Below are positions 8,176-16,851 of a stretch of 64,000 nt of DNA, one piece after another. This stretch comes from Bacillus sp. EB106-08-02-XG196. GTDB taxonomy: Bacteria; Bacillota; Bacilli; Bacillales; Cytobacillaceae. The notes beneath the pieces are model-generated. The model saw nothing but the letters and a program-made list of their open reading frames with translations. It did not search any database and was not told the DNA's origin. The stretch's first letter is position 1. Every line of letters begins with the position of its first letter. The stretch is taken from assembly GCF_013396335.1 (NCBI RefSeq), contig NZ_JABWSY010000007.1, positions 1-64,000 of the forward strand, read 5' to 3'. Made by a program: the position numbers and the translations under genes.

Positions 8176-9675
8176 TCAGTGCAACTGTTCTAAAATAGCA
8201 TCAGATTTCTTTGAAATTGGCAAACTGTTTACAGTTTCTGTTGTTATTACTGCAACAGGAGATTTTTCTGTTACTGCACTTGGTTTTTTTACAAAGAAAG
8301 AACCTATTAACCCAACTATTGAGATCCCTGTAATAAAGTAGAAAGCATATTTAATTCCAGCCGCTAAAATTTCAGGCTGCGATGCATTAGGGAAATCCAT
8401 TACATAACTGTTTTGTCCGCTAGTAAAAACAGTGATTGCAATCGCTGTACCAGCTGCCCCAGCTACTTGATTCAACGTATTCATAGCTGCTGATCCGTCA
8501 GCATATAACTCATGTGGCAGTTGATTCATTGCATTTGTTTGGGCTGGCATCATGACCATCGTTAAACCAAAGAATAAAATCATAAACGCTACAACCACTT
8601 GCCATGCCGGTGTTTGACTTGAAATAGTGGTAAGAAAAACAATATTTCCTATCAAGACGAAGATAAAGCCAATAATAGTAAAACGGCGTGCTCCGACTTT
8701 ATCGAATAATGCTCCTACAATCGGTGACAAAATAAAGTTGACTGCATTACCCGGAAGTAATAAAAAACCAGCCATCGCAGCACTAAATAATAATGCTCCT
8801 TTTAAATACATAGGTAATAAAATACCAGTTGATAAAATAATCAAAATACCAAGGAACATCGTCAACGTTCCTAATGTGAACATTGGATATTTAAAAACAC
8901 GTAAATTAACCATAGGCTGAGCCATATGATTTTGTCGAATTCCAAATGATACTAGTGCGATAATACCTACTAGGAAAGGTACCCAAACTTTGGGTGATGA
9001 AATAGCTACTTCAGCCATTGTACTCAAGGCAAAAATTAATCCCCCAAAACCGATTGTTGATAAAAGAATAGACGAAACATCGATTTTAGGTTTCGTGATT
9101 TCCGAAACATTCTCAATTTTAACTACAGCAACCAAGATCAACAAAACATAAGCAATGGCACTAAACCAGAAAATATATGGCCAGCTCAACGTACTAATAA
9201 TAACACCCGAAAGTGTTGGTCCTAAGGCTGGAGCTAATGTAATAACAAGACCCATAAGCCCCATTACCACTCCACGTTTCTGAATTGGGAAAATCAGCAG
9301 CATCACACTCAACATAACAGGTAATAAAAGACCAGTTCCGATTGCTTGTACGACACGACCAAGTAATAAAATACCAAAACTGAAATTTAACGCTGCTAAA
9401 ATTGCTCCTAACAACGAAATAACAAGTCCCCCGATAACTAATTGTCTTGTCGTAAACCATTTCATTAATAGTGCTGAGACTGGCACTAAAATTGCTAATA
9501 CCAATAAATAACCTGTTGTCAGCCACTGTGCAGTTGTTGCGGCGACTTCAAATTGTTCCATAATATTTGATAATGCCATATTCAACGCTGTTTCACCGAA
9601 CAATCCTGCAAAAGCACCTAACATTAAGATAAATGCCATTGTTTTAGGATTTTTAACTTGAATTTGTGTACTCAT
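8176..9675 (-). CDS. MFS drug-efflux transporter, DHA2 (14-TM) family
   Basis: This 499-residue membrane protein is a proton-driven multidrug exporter of the EmrB/QacA (DHA2) family, with about 14 hydrophobic segments. Motifs include TTGYLLVLAILVPVSALLM, LGRVVQAIGTG (motif A/B region) and PALGPTLSGVI (motif C, typical of antiporters). The gene is preceded by AGAGGAGA. Upstream are two GTCAAC-type palindromes, and the next gene upstream on the same strand encodes a MarR regulator, so induction by toxic compounds through MarR release is inferred. Confidence 0.92.
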   Translation of the reverse strand: MSTQIQVKNPKTMAFILMLGAFAGLFGETALNMALSNIMEQFEVAATTAQWLTTGYLLVLAILVPVSALLMKWFTTRQLVIGGLVISLLGAILAALNFSFGILLLGRVVQAIGTGLLLPVMLSVMLLIFPIQKRGVVMGLMGLVITLAPALGPTLSGVIISTLSWPYIFWFSAIAYVLLILVAVVKIENVSEITKPKIDVSSILLSTIGFGGLIFALSTMAEVAISSPKVWVPFLVGIIALVSFGIRQNHMAQPMVNLRVFKYPMFTLGTLTMFLGILIILSTGILLPMYLKGALLFSAAMAGFLLLPGNAVNFILSPIVGALFDKVGARRFTIIGFIFVLIGNIVFLTTISSQTPAWQVVVAFMILFFGLTMVMMPAQTNAMNQLPHELYADGSAAMNTLNQVAGAAGTAIAITVFTSGQNSYVMDFPNASQPEILAAGIKYAFYFITGISIVGLIGSFFVKKPSAVTEKSPVAVITTETVNSLPISKKSDAILEQLH

Positions 9676-9753
9676 AACTATCTCCTCTTTTATTTAATTT
9701 AAAACTCTACGAAATTGCGAACCTGCTAAATATATCAAATTTTTTCTTTCTAT

Positions 9754-9805
9754 GTCAACCGAGTTGACAAAATATAATATTTACGTTATTATCAACTTAG
9801 TTGAC
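9754..9805. promoter_or_regulatory. MarR operators and divergent promoters of the MFS gene
   Basis: There are two 15-bp inverted repeats, GTCAACCGAGTTGAC (9754-9768) and ATCAACTTAGTTGAC (9791-9805). On the plus strand TTGACA (9764-9769), a 17-nt spacer and TATTAT (9787-9792) make a near-consensus promoter whose -35 lies in the first repeat. On the minus strand TTGACA inside the same repeat and an AT-rich -10 face the MFS gene. A matching palindrome lies in front of marR. Confidence 0.75.
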
Positions 9806-9880
9806 GTTTTATATTAGGAGCGAACAAAAGTATAATCTTGGAGATTTGGTTATCTATTCCTCACATGGCATATGTAAAAA
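9806..9880 (+). pseudogene. Remnant of a CarD/CdnL-type regulator gene
   Basis: After an AGGAG ribosome binding site, the plus strand encodes YNLGDLVIYSSHGICK, a clear match to the N-terminus of CarD/CdnL/TRCF-type RNA polymerase binding proteins. The codon where the start is expected reads AAG, not ATG. The similarity ends after 16 codons, where the marR terminator begins. It is therefore a 5' stub of a deleted gene still sitting under a good promoter. The identification rests on a short stretch. Confidence 0.5.
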
Positions 9881-9911
9881 AAAACCACGCTCTGTTACAC
9901 AAAGCGTGGGT
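9873..9911 (-). terminator. Terminator of marR
   Basis: On the minus strand CCACGCT (loop of 11) AGCGTGG is followed by nine Ts. It begins 13 nt past the marR stop. Confidence 0.85.
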
Positions 9912-9921
9912 TATCACATTA

Positions 9922-10371
9922 TTAAATATTCCAATCTAGCTTTAATATTTCTTTTAGAATACTTACTTGATCAGCACCTATTTTTTCAGCAATTTTATTC
10001 TCAAGCTGAGCCTTCAGGGCCTCGTTTTTTTCGTAGCATTCCTCACCTAAAGCTGTTAATTGGATACACTTTTCTTTCTTATTGTTTTCGACATTTTCAA
10101 CTTGTACTAATCCTTTTTCCGAAAGTTTATTGATAAACTTATGTATCGCCTGACGAGAGATTTCTACATTTTTTGTAATGTACGATATGTTCGGCTTTCT
10201 TTTATAAATCCTAGCCATGATATACCATTCAGAATTTGAAATATGGATCTCACTTTGATTATTCCATGATGTTTCTGAAATTTTCCGGACTAAACTATGC
10301 CGTTCACTCAATAGATCAATCAGATCTAAATTTTGTAATTCAGAGTTTGAAATCAAATGTTTCACTCCCAT
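9922..10371 (-). CDS. MarR-family transcriptional regulator
   Basis: This 149-residue winged-helix regulator has the MarR layout: helices, a winged helix at about residues 55-115 (YITKNVEISRQAIHKFINKL, wing near NVENNKKEKCIQLTALGEE) and a C-terminal dimerisation helix. It probably represses the neighbouring MFS efflux gene and itself. Its own promoter (TTGACA, 17 nt, TATAGT) overlaps a palindrome that is also found twice at the MFS promoter. The ATG is preceded by only a weak ribosome binding site. Confidence 0.88.
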   Translation of the reverse strand: MGVKHLISNSELQNLDLIDLLSERHSLVRKISETSWNNQSEIHISNSEWYIMARIYKRKPNISYITKNVEISRQAIHKFINKLSEKGLVQVENVENNKKEKCIQLTALGEECYEKNEALKAQLENKIAEKIGADQVSILKEILKLDWNI

Positions 10372-10397
10372 CCTATTCTACATCAACTACTATACAA

Positions 10398-10427
10398 AAT
10401 CCCAAATAACATGTCAATTTGGTTGAC
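10398..10427 (-). promoter_or_regulatory. marR promoter with MarR operator
   Basis: The palindrome GTCAATTTGGTTGAC (10413-10427) overlaps the -35 TTGACA on the minus strand. A 17-nt spacer leads to TATAGT. The same half-sites occur at 9754-9805, so autorepression is likely. Confidence 0.7.
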
Positions 10428-10430
10428 ATC

Positions 10431-11525
10431 TTAGAGGGTTTTCCACCAGGTTTTAGGAGCAAGCAGGATACCATTTAGAAGTACGGTTTCTCCTATAGTT
10501 GGAGCTATTATATTTACTTCTTTCTCTTCGGCCGCACGTATTGCACGTTCTACTGGATCTGTCCAGTTATGATACGCCAATGTAAAAGCTCCCCAGTGAA
10601 TCAGCATCAAGTTTATACCTCTTACATCAAGATGAGCCTGAACGGATTCTTCTGGCTGCATATGGATTGCTGACCAGCGTTTATCATATTGGCCGCCTTC
10701 CATTAAAGTGAGGTCAAAAGGACCGTATTTTTCACCGATTTGCTTAAAGTGCGGTCCGTAGCCGCCATCTCCACTTGTATAAATTCTTTGATTTTCTCCA
10801 AGAATGACCCAGCCGTTCCATAAGGTACTATTTCGATTGAACAATCCCCTGCCGGAAAAATGCTGAGATGGAACGGACGCAATCGTTAAACCATCCCATT
10901 TAACTTCATCCCACCAATTGCATTCCTTTATTCGGTCTTCTTTTACTCCCCACTTCATTAAATGCGCAGCTACACCAAGCGGGACAATGAAATGACCCAC
11001 TTTATTTTTTAACCTGATAACGGATGGATAGTCCAAATGATCATAATGGTCATGTGTGATTAACACAACATCGATATGTGGTAATTTCTCAATCACATAT
11101 ATGAGATCTTCACTATAACGCTTGCTTCCAACAAACGTGACGGGTGATGGTGACGGTCCAAACATCGGATCAATTAGGATTTTCATTTTGTCTAATGTAA
11201 GCAGCATCGTTGAATGTCCAAACCACGTCAAGCTGTCTTCATCACTGTGGATCTTGTTCCAATCAAAAGAGATCGGAATAGGAGTATTGGGACTTCGATC
11301 CATTTTTCCTGTTAAGGAATCTTTGATTAATGAAAGAATGGTAGATAGACCCATCTTCATTTCAGTAGGACTTTGATTGACAAATCTCCCATTTTTATTA
11401 TGGTCGAAATAACGATAACGTTCACGATCCTGCTTACTAGGGCTGCCCCCAAACGTCGGGTGTAATGTAATAAAAAGTATGATACCAAATGCTAGTACTC
11501 CTAATATAACAAGTAGATATACCAT
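10431..11525 (-). CDS. Membrane-anchored MBL-fold hydrolase (NAPE-PLD/UlaG-like)
   Basis: This 364-residue protein has one N-terminal transmembrane segment (residues 2-20) followed by a metallo-beta-lactamase-fold domain. The metal motif THDHYDHLD (157-165) gives H158, H160, D162 and H163. Further ligand positions are found at the SGDGGYGPHF and MLIHWGAFTLAYHNW segments. It resembles the Lactamase_B_2 group (N-acyl-phosphatidylethanolamine phospholipase D and lactonase relatives). The substrate is unknown. Its stop lies 4 nt from the marR operator, and it is co-oriented with marR and the MFS gene, so some read-through is possible. Confidence 0.85.
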   Translation of the reverse strand: MVYLLVILGVLAFGIILFITLHPTFGGSPSKQDRERYRYFDHNKNGRFVNQSPTEMKMGLSTILSLIKDSLTGKMDRSPNTPIPISFDWNKIHSDEDSLTWFGHSTMLLTLDKMKILIDPMFGPSPSPVTFVGSKRYSEDLIYVIEKLPHIDVVLITHDHYDHLDYPSVIRLKNKVGHFIVPLGVAAHLMKWGVKEDRIKECNWWDEVKWDGLTIASVPSQHFSGRGLFNRNSTLWNGWVILGENQRIYTSGDGGYGPHFKQIGEKYGPFDLTLMEGGQYDKRWSAIHMQPEESVQAHLDVRGINLMLIHWGAFTLAYHNWTDPVERAIRAAEEKEVNIIAPTIGETVLLNGILLAPKTWWKTL

Positions 11526-11650
11526 TATGATTGTTGGTCTCCCTTCAAGAACACTTATCTCTTTTCCTAATGAATTTCAGATGCATCCTCTCCCATCATA
11601 ACTAACGAGGTTTTATCTATCAAATTTATCAATAGTTCTTGTTTATATTA

Positions 11651-11687
11651 AAAAAATAAACACTGTCCATGTTTTAAGGACAGTGTT
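11651..11687 (-). terminator. Terminator after the D-amino-acid enzyme gene
   Basis: AACACTGTCC (11659-11668) pairs with GGACAGTGTT (11678-11687), with a minus-strand T-run after it. Confidence 0.85.
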
Positions 11688-11724
11688 AGGTTATTAGTTA
11701 CTTTTTTTCCACCGCAGCAAAAAA

Positions 11725-12831
11725 TTATTTAACCATTCCTCTAGCGTCGACTTTCCATACGTCGATTACCTGTCCATTTTCATGAACCACATACTCTTCA
11801 AACTGATTGACGACAGGACAGGCATGGTTTGGAATGATTTGTACTTTATCATTTAACCTTAAATTGGTTTCTTCCTTGAAAACTCCTACACCGTGCTCTT
11901 CAGATAATCGGTCAATGGTTACTTCAGGGTGTCCAATGATCTGGCCGAACCCGCTAACAGTCTGATTACCATGTGCACCCTTGTCTAAACATAAAGACTT
12001 ACTGCCTGTATCAAAAATAATCCGATCCTTATAGACACCCACCACGGATGCTAGTAGAGTTACTGCACAATTCTCTATGTTTGTCACACCAAGACCTACT
12101 TGAATGGCATCGAAAAACGCTGCATTACCTGGCCTGATTTCTGTTACGCCAGGTACCTTTCCTGCAATCTTGAATGTTGGTGTAGAACCAACACTGCGAA
12201 CTGGTATCGGAATGCCAGCTTGTTCACATTCCTTTGCACTTTCAACCACTGCCAGCCCTTCCTGCAGGCCTATGTTTTCAATTTCCTCATAGGTTTTGGC
12301 CGCATACGAATGTCCAGCATGTGTAAAAATCCCTCCTAGTTTAAGCTTTGAATGAAGCATAATTGCCTTTGCTAAAAGAACTGCATCTTTCCCAGGTTCA
12401 ACTCCACATCGATTGAGTCCAGCATTTACTTTGATCCATACTTCTAATGTAAAAGGTGTATGTTCTAGTCCTCTTTGTAAATAACATAACGATTCAGGAT
12501 TGTCTACGGATACTTTCAGTTGGACTCCTTTTTGTAATAGCTTTATTAAGCTATTAATTTTGTCTGGACTTGAAATCGGATAGGCAATTAATATATCCTT
12601 AATCCCGCCTGCAGCCATTACTTCTGCTTCACTAATTTTAGCCGTTGTTATTCCCACTGCTCCTGCTGCTACCTGCAACTGGGCTATTTTCACAGATTTG
12701 TGTGTTTTAATATGAGGGCGATAAGATACACCCTGTTCATTTGCAAAATTAGCAATATCACTTATATTCTTTAACAGCTTTTGATGGTCTAGCAGCAAGG
12801 TTGGACTGTCTAATGTTTGAAAGTTGGTCAT
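11725..12831 (-). CDS. D-serine dehydratase / D-threonine aldolase family PLP enzyme
   Basis: This 368-residue enzyme has the alanine-racemase-like fold III of the DSD1/D-threonine aldolase family. The PLP lysine is expected at K42 in RPHIKTHK. The C-terminal metal site reads NHACP, giving H336 and C338. In this family a His-Cys pair is typical of zinc D-serine dehydratases and a His-Asp pair of D-threonine aldolases, so D-serine or a related D-amino acid is the better guess. It is a single-gene unit with its own terminator. Confidence 0.85.
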   Translation of the reverse strand: MTNFQTLDSPTLLLDHQKLLKNISDIANFANEQGVSYRPHIKTHKSVKIAQLQVAAGAVGITTAKISEAEVMAAGGIKDILIAYPISSPDKINSLIKLLQKGVQLKVSVDNPESLCYLQRGLEHTPFTLEVWIKVNAGLNRCGVEPGKDAVLLAKAIMLHSKLKLGGIFTHAGHSYAAKTYEEIENIGLQEGLAVVESAKECEQAGIPIPVRSVGSTPTFKIAGKVPGVTEIRPGNAAFFDAIQVGLGVTNIENCAVTLLASVVGVYKDRIIFDTGSKSLCLDKGAHGNQTVSGFGQIIGHPEVTIDRLSEEHGVGVFKEETNLRLNDKVQIIPNHACPVVNQFEEYVVHENGQVIDVWKVDARGMVK

Positions 12832-12879
12832 GACTTATACATCCTTTATTGTTTCCTTGATTTTAGGTTCTTCTATTTA

Positions 12880-13404
12880 TTAAATAAATACTTTCTCCAT
12901 TCGGATATCAAACCACATTTTATCCGCCCAATAAGTGAAATTTTCAATACGTCCGATTTCCTTATATCCTAACTTCTTATAGAGCTTTTGAGCCTGAGTA
13001 TTAAATTCAAATACTCCTAACTCAATTCGCTTTAGTCCCTGCTTTTTTATCTCCGCCTCTAAATATTGGATTGCTTGATAACCAATCCCTTTTCCTCTGC
13101 CTTCAAGCTCTCCAATTGTAATACCAATCCAGGCTGTACCTCCTTCTTTTTTGAAGAGATACTTTGGATCAACTGTATAGTTCATTTCTCCGATTAATTG
13201 ATCATCGAGGTAAATCAAATATATGTGATGGTGATCTAATCTTTGTTTTAAGTCATCCAAGGTCATGGTATCCCTGCGTTCCAATTCAGCCTTATTTTTA
13301 TTGGGACGTGTTAACGGAATTAATACCTCATCATTATCCCAGCGGTTAAAAACGTCTACGAGCGTTTCGCTAGGTTCTATTACTTTGATAAATTTTAAGT
13401 TCAT
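12880..13404 (-). CDS. GNAT-family N-acetyltransferase
   Basis: This 174-residue GNAT acetyltransferase has the acetyl-CoA loop in IGELEGRGKGIGYQAIQYL and the C-terminal motif NTQAQKLYKKLGYKEIGR. The substrate is unknown. It resembles the RimJ/AAC(6')-like subgroup. It lies 48 nt downstream of nothing co-directional except the decayed kinase gene at 13423, whose stop is 19 nt upstream; the two may once have formed an operon. Confidence 0.85.
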   Translation of the reverse strand: MNLKFIKVIEPSETLVDVFNRWDNDEVLIPLTRPNKNKAELERRDTMTLDDLKQRLDHHHIYLIYLDDQLIGEMNYTVDPKYLFKKEGGTAWIGITIGELEGRGKGIGYQAIQYLEAEIKKQGLKRIELGVFEFNTQAQKLYKKLGYKEIGRIENFTYWADKMWFDIRMEKVFI

Positions 13405-13422
13405 GATGGTCTCCCTTAATCG

Positions 13423-13574
13423 TTATAATTTGAATTTATCTTTGATGACTTTGGCCACTTCTTCTGCACTCATGTACGTATTGTTTATTTTTAAATATTC
13501 CTCTTTTTTGCTAATTCCTGACCAACCGTCATTTTCCCAACAGCCTGCGGACCAAATATCAAAACAAATTTCAT
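13423..13574 (-). pseudogene. P-loop kinase/AAA-family gene, internally deleted
   Basis: The minus strand encodes MKFVLIFGPQAVGKMTVGQE (start ATG at 13574), a nucleotide-binding P-loop (G8-x4-GK) of the small AAA/shikimate-kinase-like proteins common in Bacillus. After about 23 codons the frame shifts, and a typical C-terminus follows in another frame, EEYLKINNTYMSAEEVAK and onward, ending at 13423. Homologues of this type are usually about 170-190 residues, so most of the middle is gone. This is a clear deletion remnant. Confidence 0.7.
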
Positions 13575-13764
13575 ATTTCCTCCTAAAAAAATTCAATATT
13601 ACTATAATGATATTAAATTCTCTCTCTAAAATACAATTCCTTCTTTTTTTGATTATATATGACTTCCATTTGTTTTTTTACATAAAAAAAAGGCGCTACC
13701 CTAATGGATTTGCACCTGATGTTAATATTGTTTACAAACGGTGTTCACTTTGAACCATTTAATT

Positions 13765-14508
13765 TTAAAACATCTCATTAATTTCCCAAGATTCAACAGT
13801 TACATATGCGGTCTGCGGATCCATTCCATTACCCATTAAATAGGTTATTGCAGCTACTTCCTGTAATGCATGTGCAAATGACGTATGTTTTGCTTCATGC
13901 AATCCATATTTTACAAAAGGAGCAATACTATTTAACACATGTGATTTCATATGAGGGTATAAAGGTTTTATATCTTCCTGTAATTGCTCTGTTATTTGAC
14001 GGCACAGTTTATCTAATTCCTCTAAGCTTTCATTGTCAACAAGGATAGATAACTTTGGTTTCATACTGTTCCAATTTGAATAAAGGTTATGACTCCATTC
14101 CAACAATTCTTCTCGGTATTGTTCTCGTTCCTCCATAACGATATTTCGTTCAGATTCAAGCTCACTCTCCTCTTGAAGAGCATCTGTTTCTAAACAATCT
14201 TCAGGTATTTGCTCTTCCCAGTCCAAACGATGGTCAGTTTCCATTTCTATCTCGTCTTGATACGCATTAGATTCACGGTAAAACAAATCTAATTGTTCAT
14301 ATAAATTTTTAGCTGTTTCATAATCATCGAGGTCCGCGTTTATGCTTCCCAGTAATTTGGCTTTTAATTGGCGGCAGGAGTCTTCCCAATCCTTTTTACT
14401 TTGGTAATTAAAAAGTTCTCGATTCCTTTGATTCATACTCTCCCAATTTAACTCAGCGATTTTACACCATTCCAACAAATCATCACGGTATTGTTTTGGC
14501 TCATTCAT
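13765..14508 (-). CDS. Acidic hypothetical protein with internal repeat
   Basis: This 247-residue protein has no family I recognise. It is helical and very acidic in the middle (about residues 90-135). The N-terminal segment KQYRDDLLEWCKIAELNWES (5-24) recurs as EQYREELLEWSHNLYSNWNS near residue 135, so it has a two-repeat structure. The C-terminus is better ordered. The ATG at 14508 with GGGGGA about 10 nt upstream is chosen over a GTG at 14526. No partner is visible. Confidence 0.6.
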   Translation of the reverse strand: MNEPKQYRDDLLEWCKIAELNWESMNQRNRELFNYQSKKDWEDSCRQLKAKLLGSINADLDDYETAKNLYEQLDLFYRESNAYQDEIEMETDHRLDWEEQIPEDCLETDALQEESELESERNIVMEEREQYREELLEWSHNLYSNWNSMKPKLSILVDNESLEELDKLCRQITEQLQEDIKPLYPHMKSHVLNSIAPFVKYGLHEAKHTSFAHALQEVAAITYLMGNGMDPQTAYVTVESWEINEMF

Positions 14509-14720
14509 TTTGATACAATCCCCCACACTGTTTGTTTTTTATCATCCTACAAAGGAAATAGAAATATCTCACACCTTTGAATAACCACAATCTCATACTA
14601 TGTACCGCGTTTGTCCCAAGATTAGACGTTAACCCATAGGCACAACGAATAACTTCAGTAATTTAAAGAACTGTAGTAATTATATATATATTAGCCGTTC
14701 CCTTTTGACTTATCACTGGT

Positions 14721-15293
14721 TCAATATTTCTTTTCAATCAGAAAAGTTGTTATGCCAACAGTGGTTATAGCGACACAAGAATAAAGGAAGCTGTCCGTTT
14801 TCAGTATACTAAAACCTGCTAAAACAATAATTCCATCGATTAGTATAATGACAAGTGCTAAATTTAAAGAAAACCTTCCAGAAATGATTTTTGCGAGTAA
14901 GTCCGTTCCCCCTGTACTCGACTTATACCGCAGCATCAAACCAACTCCTGTTCCAATGATGACTCCTCCTATTAACGCACTACCAAGCTTAGAAATGATA
15001 AATTGATGACGAAGAGGTGAGAGTAAATCAATAAATAAAGAAGAGACCAACAATCCCTGCAAACTGCTAAGAAAATAACTTTTCTCACTCAGTATTGACA
15101 ATACACAGATTGGGGCACTCAAAGCGATCATGGTCATTCCTGTCTGAAAATGATAGAAATAATGAAGGATTAGTGCAATTCCTAGGATTCCACCATCAAT
15201 TAAATGATTAGGCACAAGAAACCCGTTTACTCCAATTCCTAATAGCAAACTGCCAATAATAGTGGCTATAAATTTCTGAAAAATAAACATCAC
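14721..15293 (-). CDS. YitT/YczE-type membrane protein, short form
   Basis: This 190-residue integral membrane protein has about five to six transmembrane segments of the YitT_membrane family, including the conserved NHLIDGGILGIALIL and GLMLRYKSSTGGTDLLAKI segments. Full-length YitT proteins have a C-terminal cytoplasmic DUF2179 domain and about 280 residues. This one stops right after the last membrane segment (FLIEKKY). It may be a natural short paralogue or a truncated copy. Its neighbour downstream is a decayed gene. The transported substrate is unknown. Confidence 0.8.
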   Translation of the reverse strand: MMFIFQKFIATIIGSLLLGIGVNGFLVPNHLIDGGILGIALILHYFYHFQTGMTMIALSAPICVLSILSEKSYFLSSLQGLLVSSLFIDLLSPLRHQFIISKLGSALIGGVIIGTGVGLMLRYKSSTGGTDLLAKIISGRFSLNLALVIILIDGIIVLAGFSILKTDSFLYSCVAITTVGITTFLIEKKY

Positions 15294-15391
15294 CTTGTCC
15301 TATCTTTTTAATCTATAATTATGTAACCAATTTGGAATTCAGAAGCATAGATAAATATAAGATTAGGGAGATTACTTCCAACGACCCAATG

Positions 15392-15421
15392 AAAAAGCGA
15401 TGATCCTTTAAGCATCGACTT
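15392..15421 (-). terminator. Terminator at the PAP2 remnant
   Basis: AAGCGATG (15395-15402) pairs with CATCGACTT (15413-15421, one bulge). A minus-strand TTTTTC tail follows. Confidence 0.6.
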
Positions 15422-15423
15422 TT

Positions 15424-15717
15424 TTACCTTAATTTTACATTTTGCGTTCTTAGTACTTTTACAACCATTTCTCCGATTTGCCTGCCTAAATCTAATCCTT
15501 CATCGTTATCTACTTTAAAATGGACTCCTGCATATAGACGAGATTGAGCGCTTAATTCCATTCTTCCCTTTATTTCAGATACCTCTTCGGGAAAAAAATA
15601 ACTTAATAGAACCTCTGCACAACCTGCCACAGTTGCGTGTGCAGAGGGATAGGACGGAAAACGAGGGGTGGACAAAAAAGGAGATAGGTCTTTGCTATAT
15701 TGGTTTGGACGTGCCAC
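15424..15717 (-). pseudogene. C-terminal fragment of a PAP2/vanadium-haloperoxidase-like protein
   Basis: A 97-codon frame encodes the end of a PAP2-superfamily phosphatase/haloperoxidase-like enzyme: ARPNQ (first basic motif), FPSYPSAHATVAG (PSGH-type motif) and SRLYAGVHFKVDNDEG (SRxxxGxHF motif). The family normally needs well over 200 residues, including the N-terminal helices that are absent here. The open frame continues upstream for a few codons to a TAA without a usable ATG. A GGGGGG-ATG start exists only in another frame. It is most likely a truncated gene. Confidence 0.65.
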
Positions 15718-15949
15718 GTCCCAAAGGTATTTAGTATTTTGCTCGCATACATCATCCCCCCTTTTTAAAGGTTTCTTAGTTATTTATGAAAAATGACCCA
15801 TATTTCCACATATCACAACGGAAATTTCAAACCTATCAATTTCTTGGACTATGCCTGCAATCAAAATGTAAATATTCTGTCACTGTAATAGAGTTGATGT
15901 TAGGAGATTGAAAGTATAAACTTTACCTACTAATTAAGGAGTGATTAAG

Positions 15950-16276
15950 TTGAATACAATAACCGTAGATAAGCTGACATTTAAGAAAAAATTATCGATG
16001 ATTGAGCAATTTGCAATCAAAGATTTCCTTTTTAAATGGGTTGGCAGACCAGCAGAAGGTATAGATGAATATCTACCACTTGAATACACAGAATGTGTCT
16101 TTGCGAAGATGGAGGCAATACAGGAAAAAGCTTTTGTGATAAATGGGAATGAGCATTTCCGATATGCGACCATTACAGAGGCTAATCAAATGGTAATCGG
16201 ATTTTTAGATTGGAATAATGAGTTAAAGCATAGAGTCCTTTCTCTAGATGAGGTTTTAATTGGTAAGCACTTTTAG
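15950..16276 (+). CDS. Hypothetical protein (108 aa)
   Basis: This small soluble protein has no family I recognise. It contains a mixed helix-strand pattern and ends in a region rich in aromatic and acidic residues (MVIGFLDWNNELKHRVLSLDE). A TTG start at 15950 is chosen because AGGAG lies 8 nt upstream; an in-frame GTG at 15941 overlaps that site. A terminator hairpin overlaps the stop. It stands alone between decayed genes. Confidence 0.6.
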   Translation: MNTITVDKLTFKKKLSMIEQFAIKDFLFKWVGRPAEGIDEYLPLEYTECVFAKMEAIQEKAFVINGNEHFRYATITEANQMVIGFLDWNNELKHRVLSLDEVLIGKHF

Positions 16277-16290
16277 TTGCTTACCTTCTT
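16262..16290 (+). terminator. Terminator overlapping the end of the 108-aa gene
   Basis: GGTAAGCA (16262-16269) pairs perfectly with TGCTTACC (16278-16285), followed by TTCTT. Confidence 0.65.
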
Positions 16291-16375
16291 AAACACTACG
16301 CTTCCCACAACGCCCAGATACCCATATTATGTCCTCCCCCTTCAGTCCCTTCCATCGTATAAATTCTTGAATTGG

Positions 16376-16813
16376 TTTCAACAATCTACCAGTGTTTAAA
16401 TCAGCAGGAATCAAAACATATGATTTAATGGCAGATCAAAATGGAATTAATCCCAATGATATAACTGCATTGTATAAAAAACATAGAATCCGAATGATTT
16501 TTTTAAACCCTATTTTTCAAAATCCAACCGGTACATTAATGTCTGAAGAAAGGCGCAAAAAGGTTATTGAATTATCATCTGAATATGGAATTCCCGATGT
16601 TGAGGATGATCCTTACAGTCTAACCTCTTTTACAGGAGAAAAATTCAATTACTTGAAGAGTCTATTAAACGGGGAGTCATTTATGTACCTGGATCAACAA
16701 TGGGTTCAGAAAAAGGATTTGTCCGTTTTACCTTTTCTCGGGAAAAAGAAGTAGATATTAAAGAAGGAGTAAGAAGGTTTGCGGATGCTTTAAAAGCTGT
16801 TTACAAGAAATGA
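16376..16813 (+). pseudogene. Remnant of a MocR/PdxR-type aminotransferase regulator
   Basis: This is a fragment of a GntR-MocR fusion protein (class I aminotransferase domain). It includes FLNPIFQNPTGTLMSEERRK and YGIPDVEDDPYS, both typical of PLP-fold aminotransferases. The first frame stops at 16754. The true C-terminus (RGVIYVPGSTMGSEKGFVRF and onward, ending at 16813) continues in another frame after an internal deletion of the PLP-lysine region. The DNA-binding domain and the first part of the aminotransferase domain are missing. It is inactive. Confidence 0.75.
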
Positions 16814-16842
16814 AAAGGATCAGGATTTATTCTGATCCTTTT
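16813..16842. terminator. Bidirectional terminator
   Basis: AAAAGGATCAG pairs perfectly with CTGATCCTTTT (16832-16842). It separates the MocR remnant from a convergent small membrane gene. Confidence 0.8.
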
Positions 16843-16851
16843 AAACATTGT

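Noticed and set aside
9801-10133. 110-residue plus-strand protein antisense to marR
   Set aside because: Only the first 16 codons look coding (CarD stub); the rest is the complement of marR.
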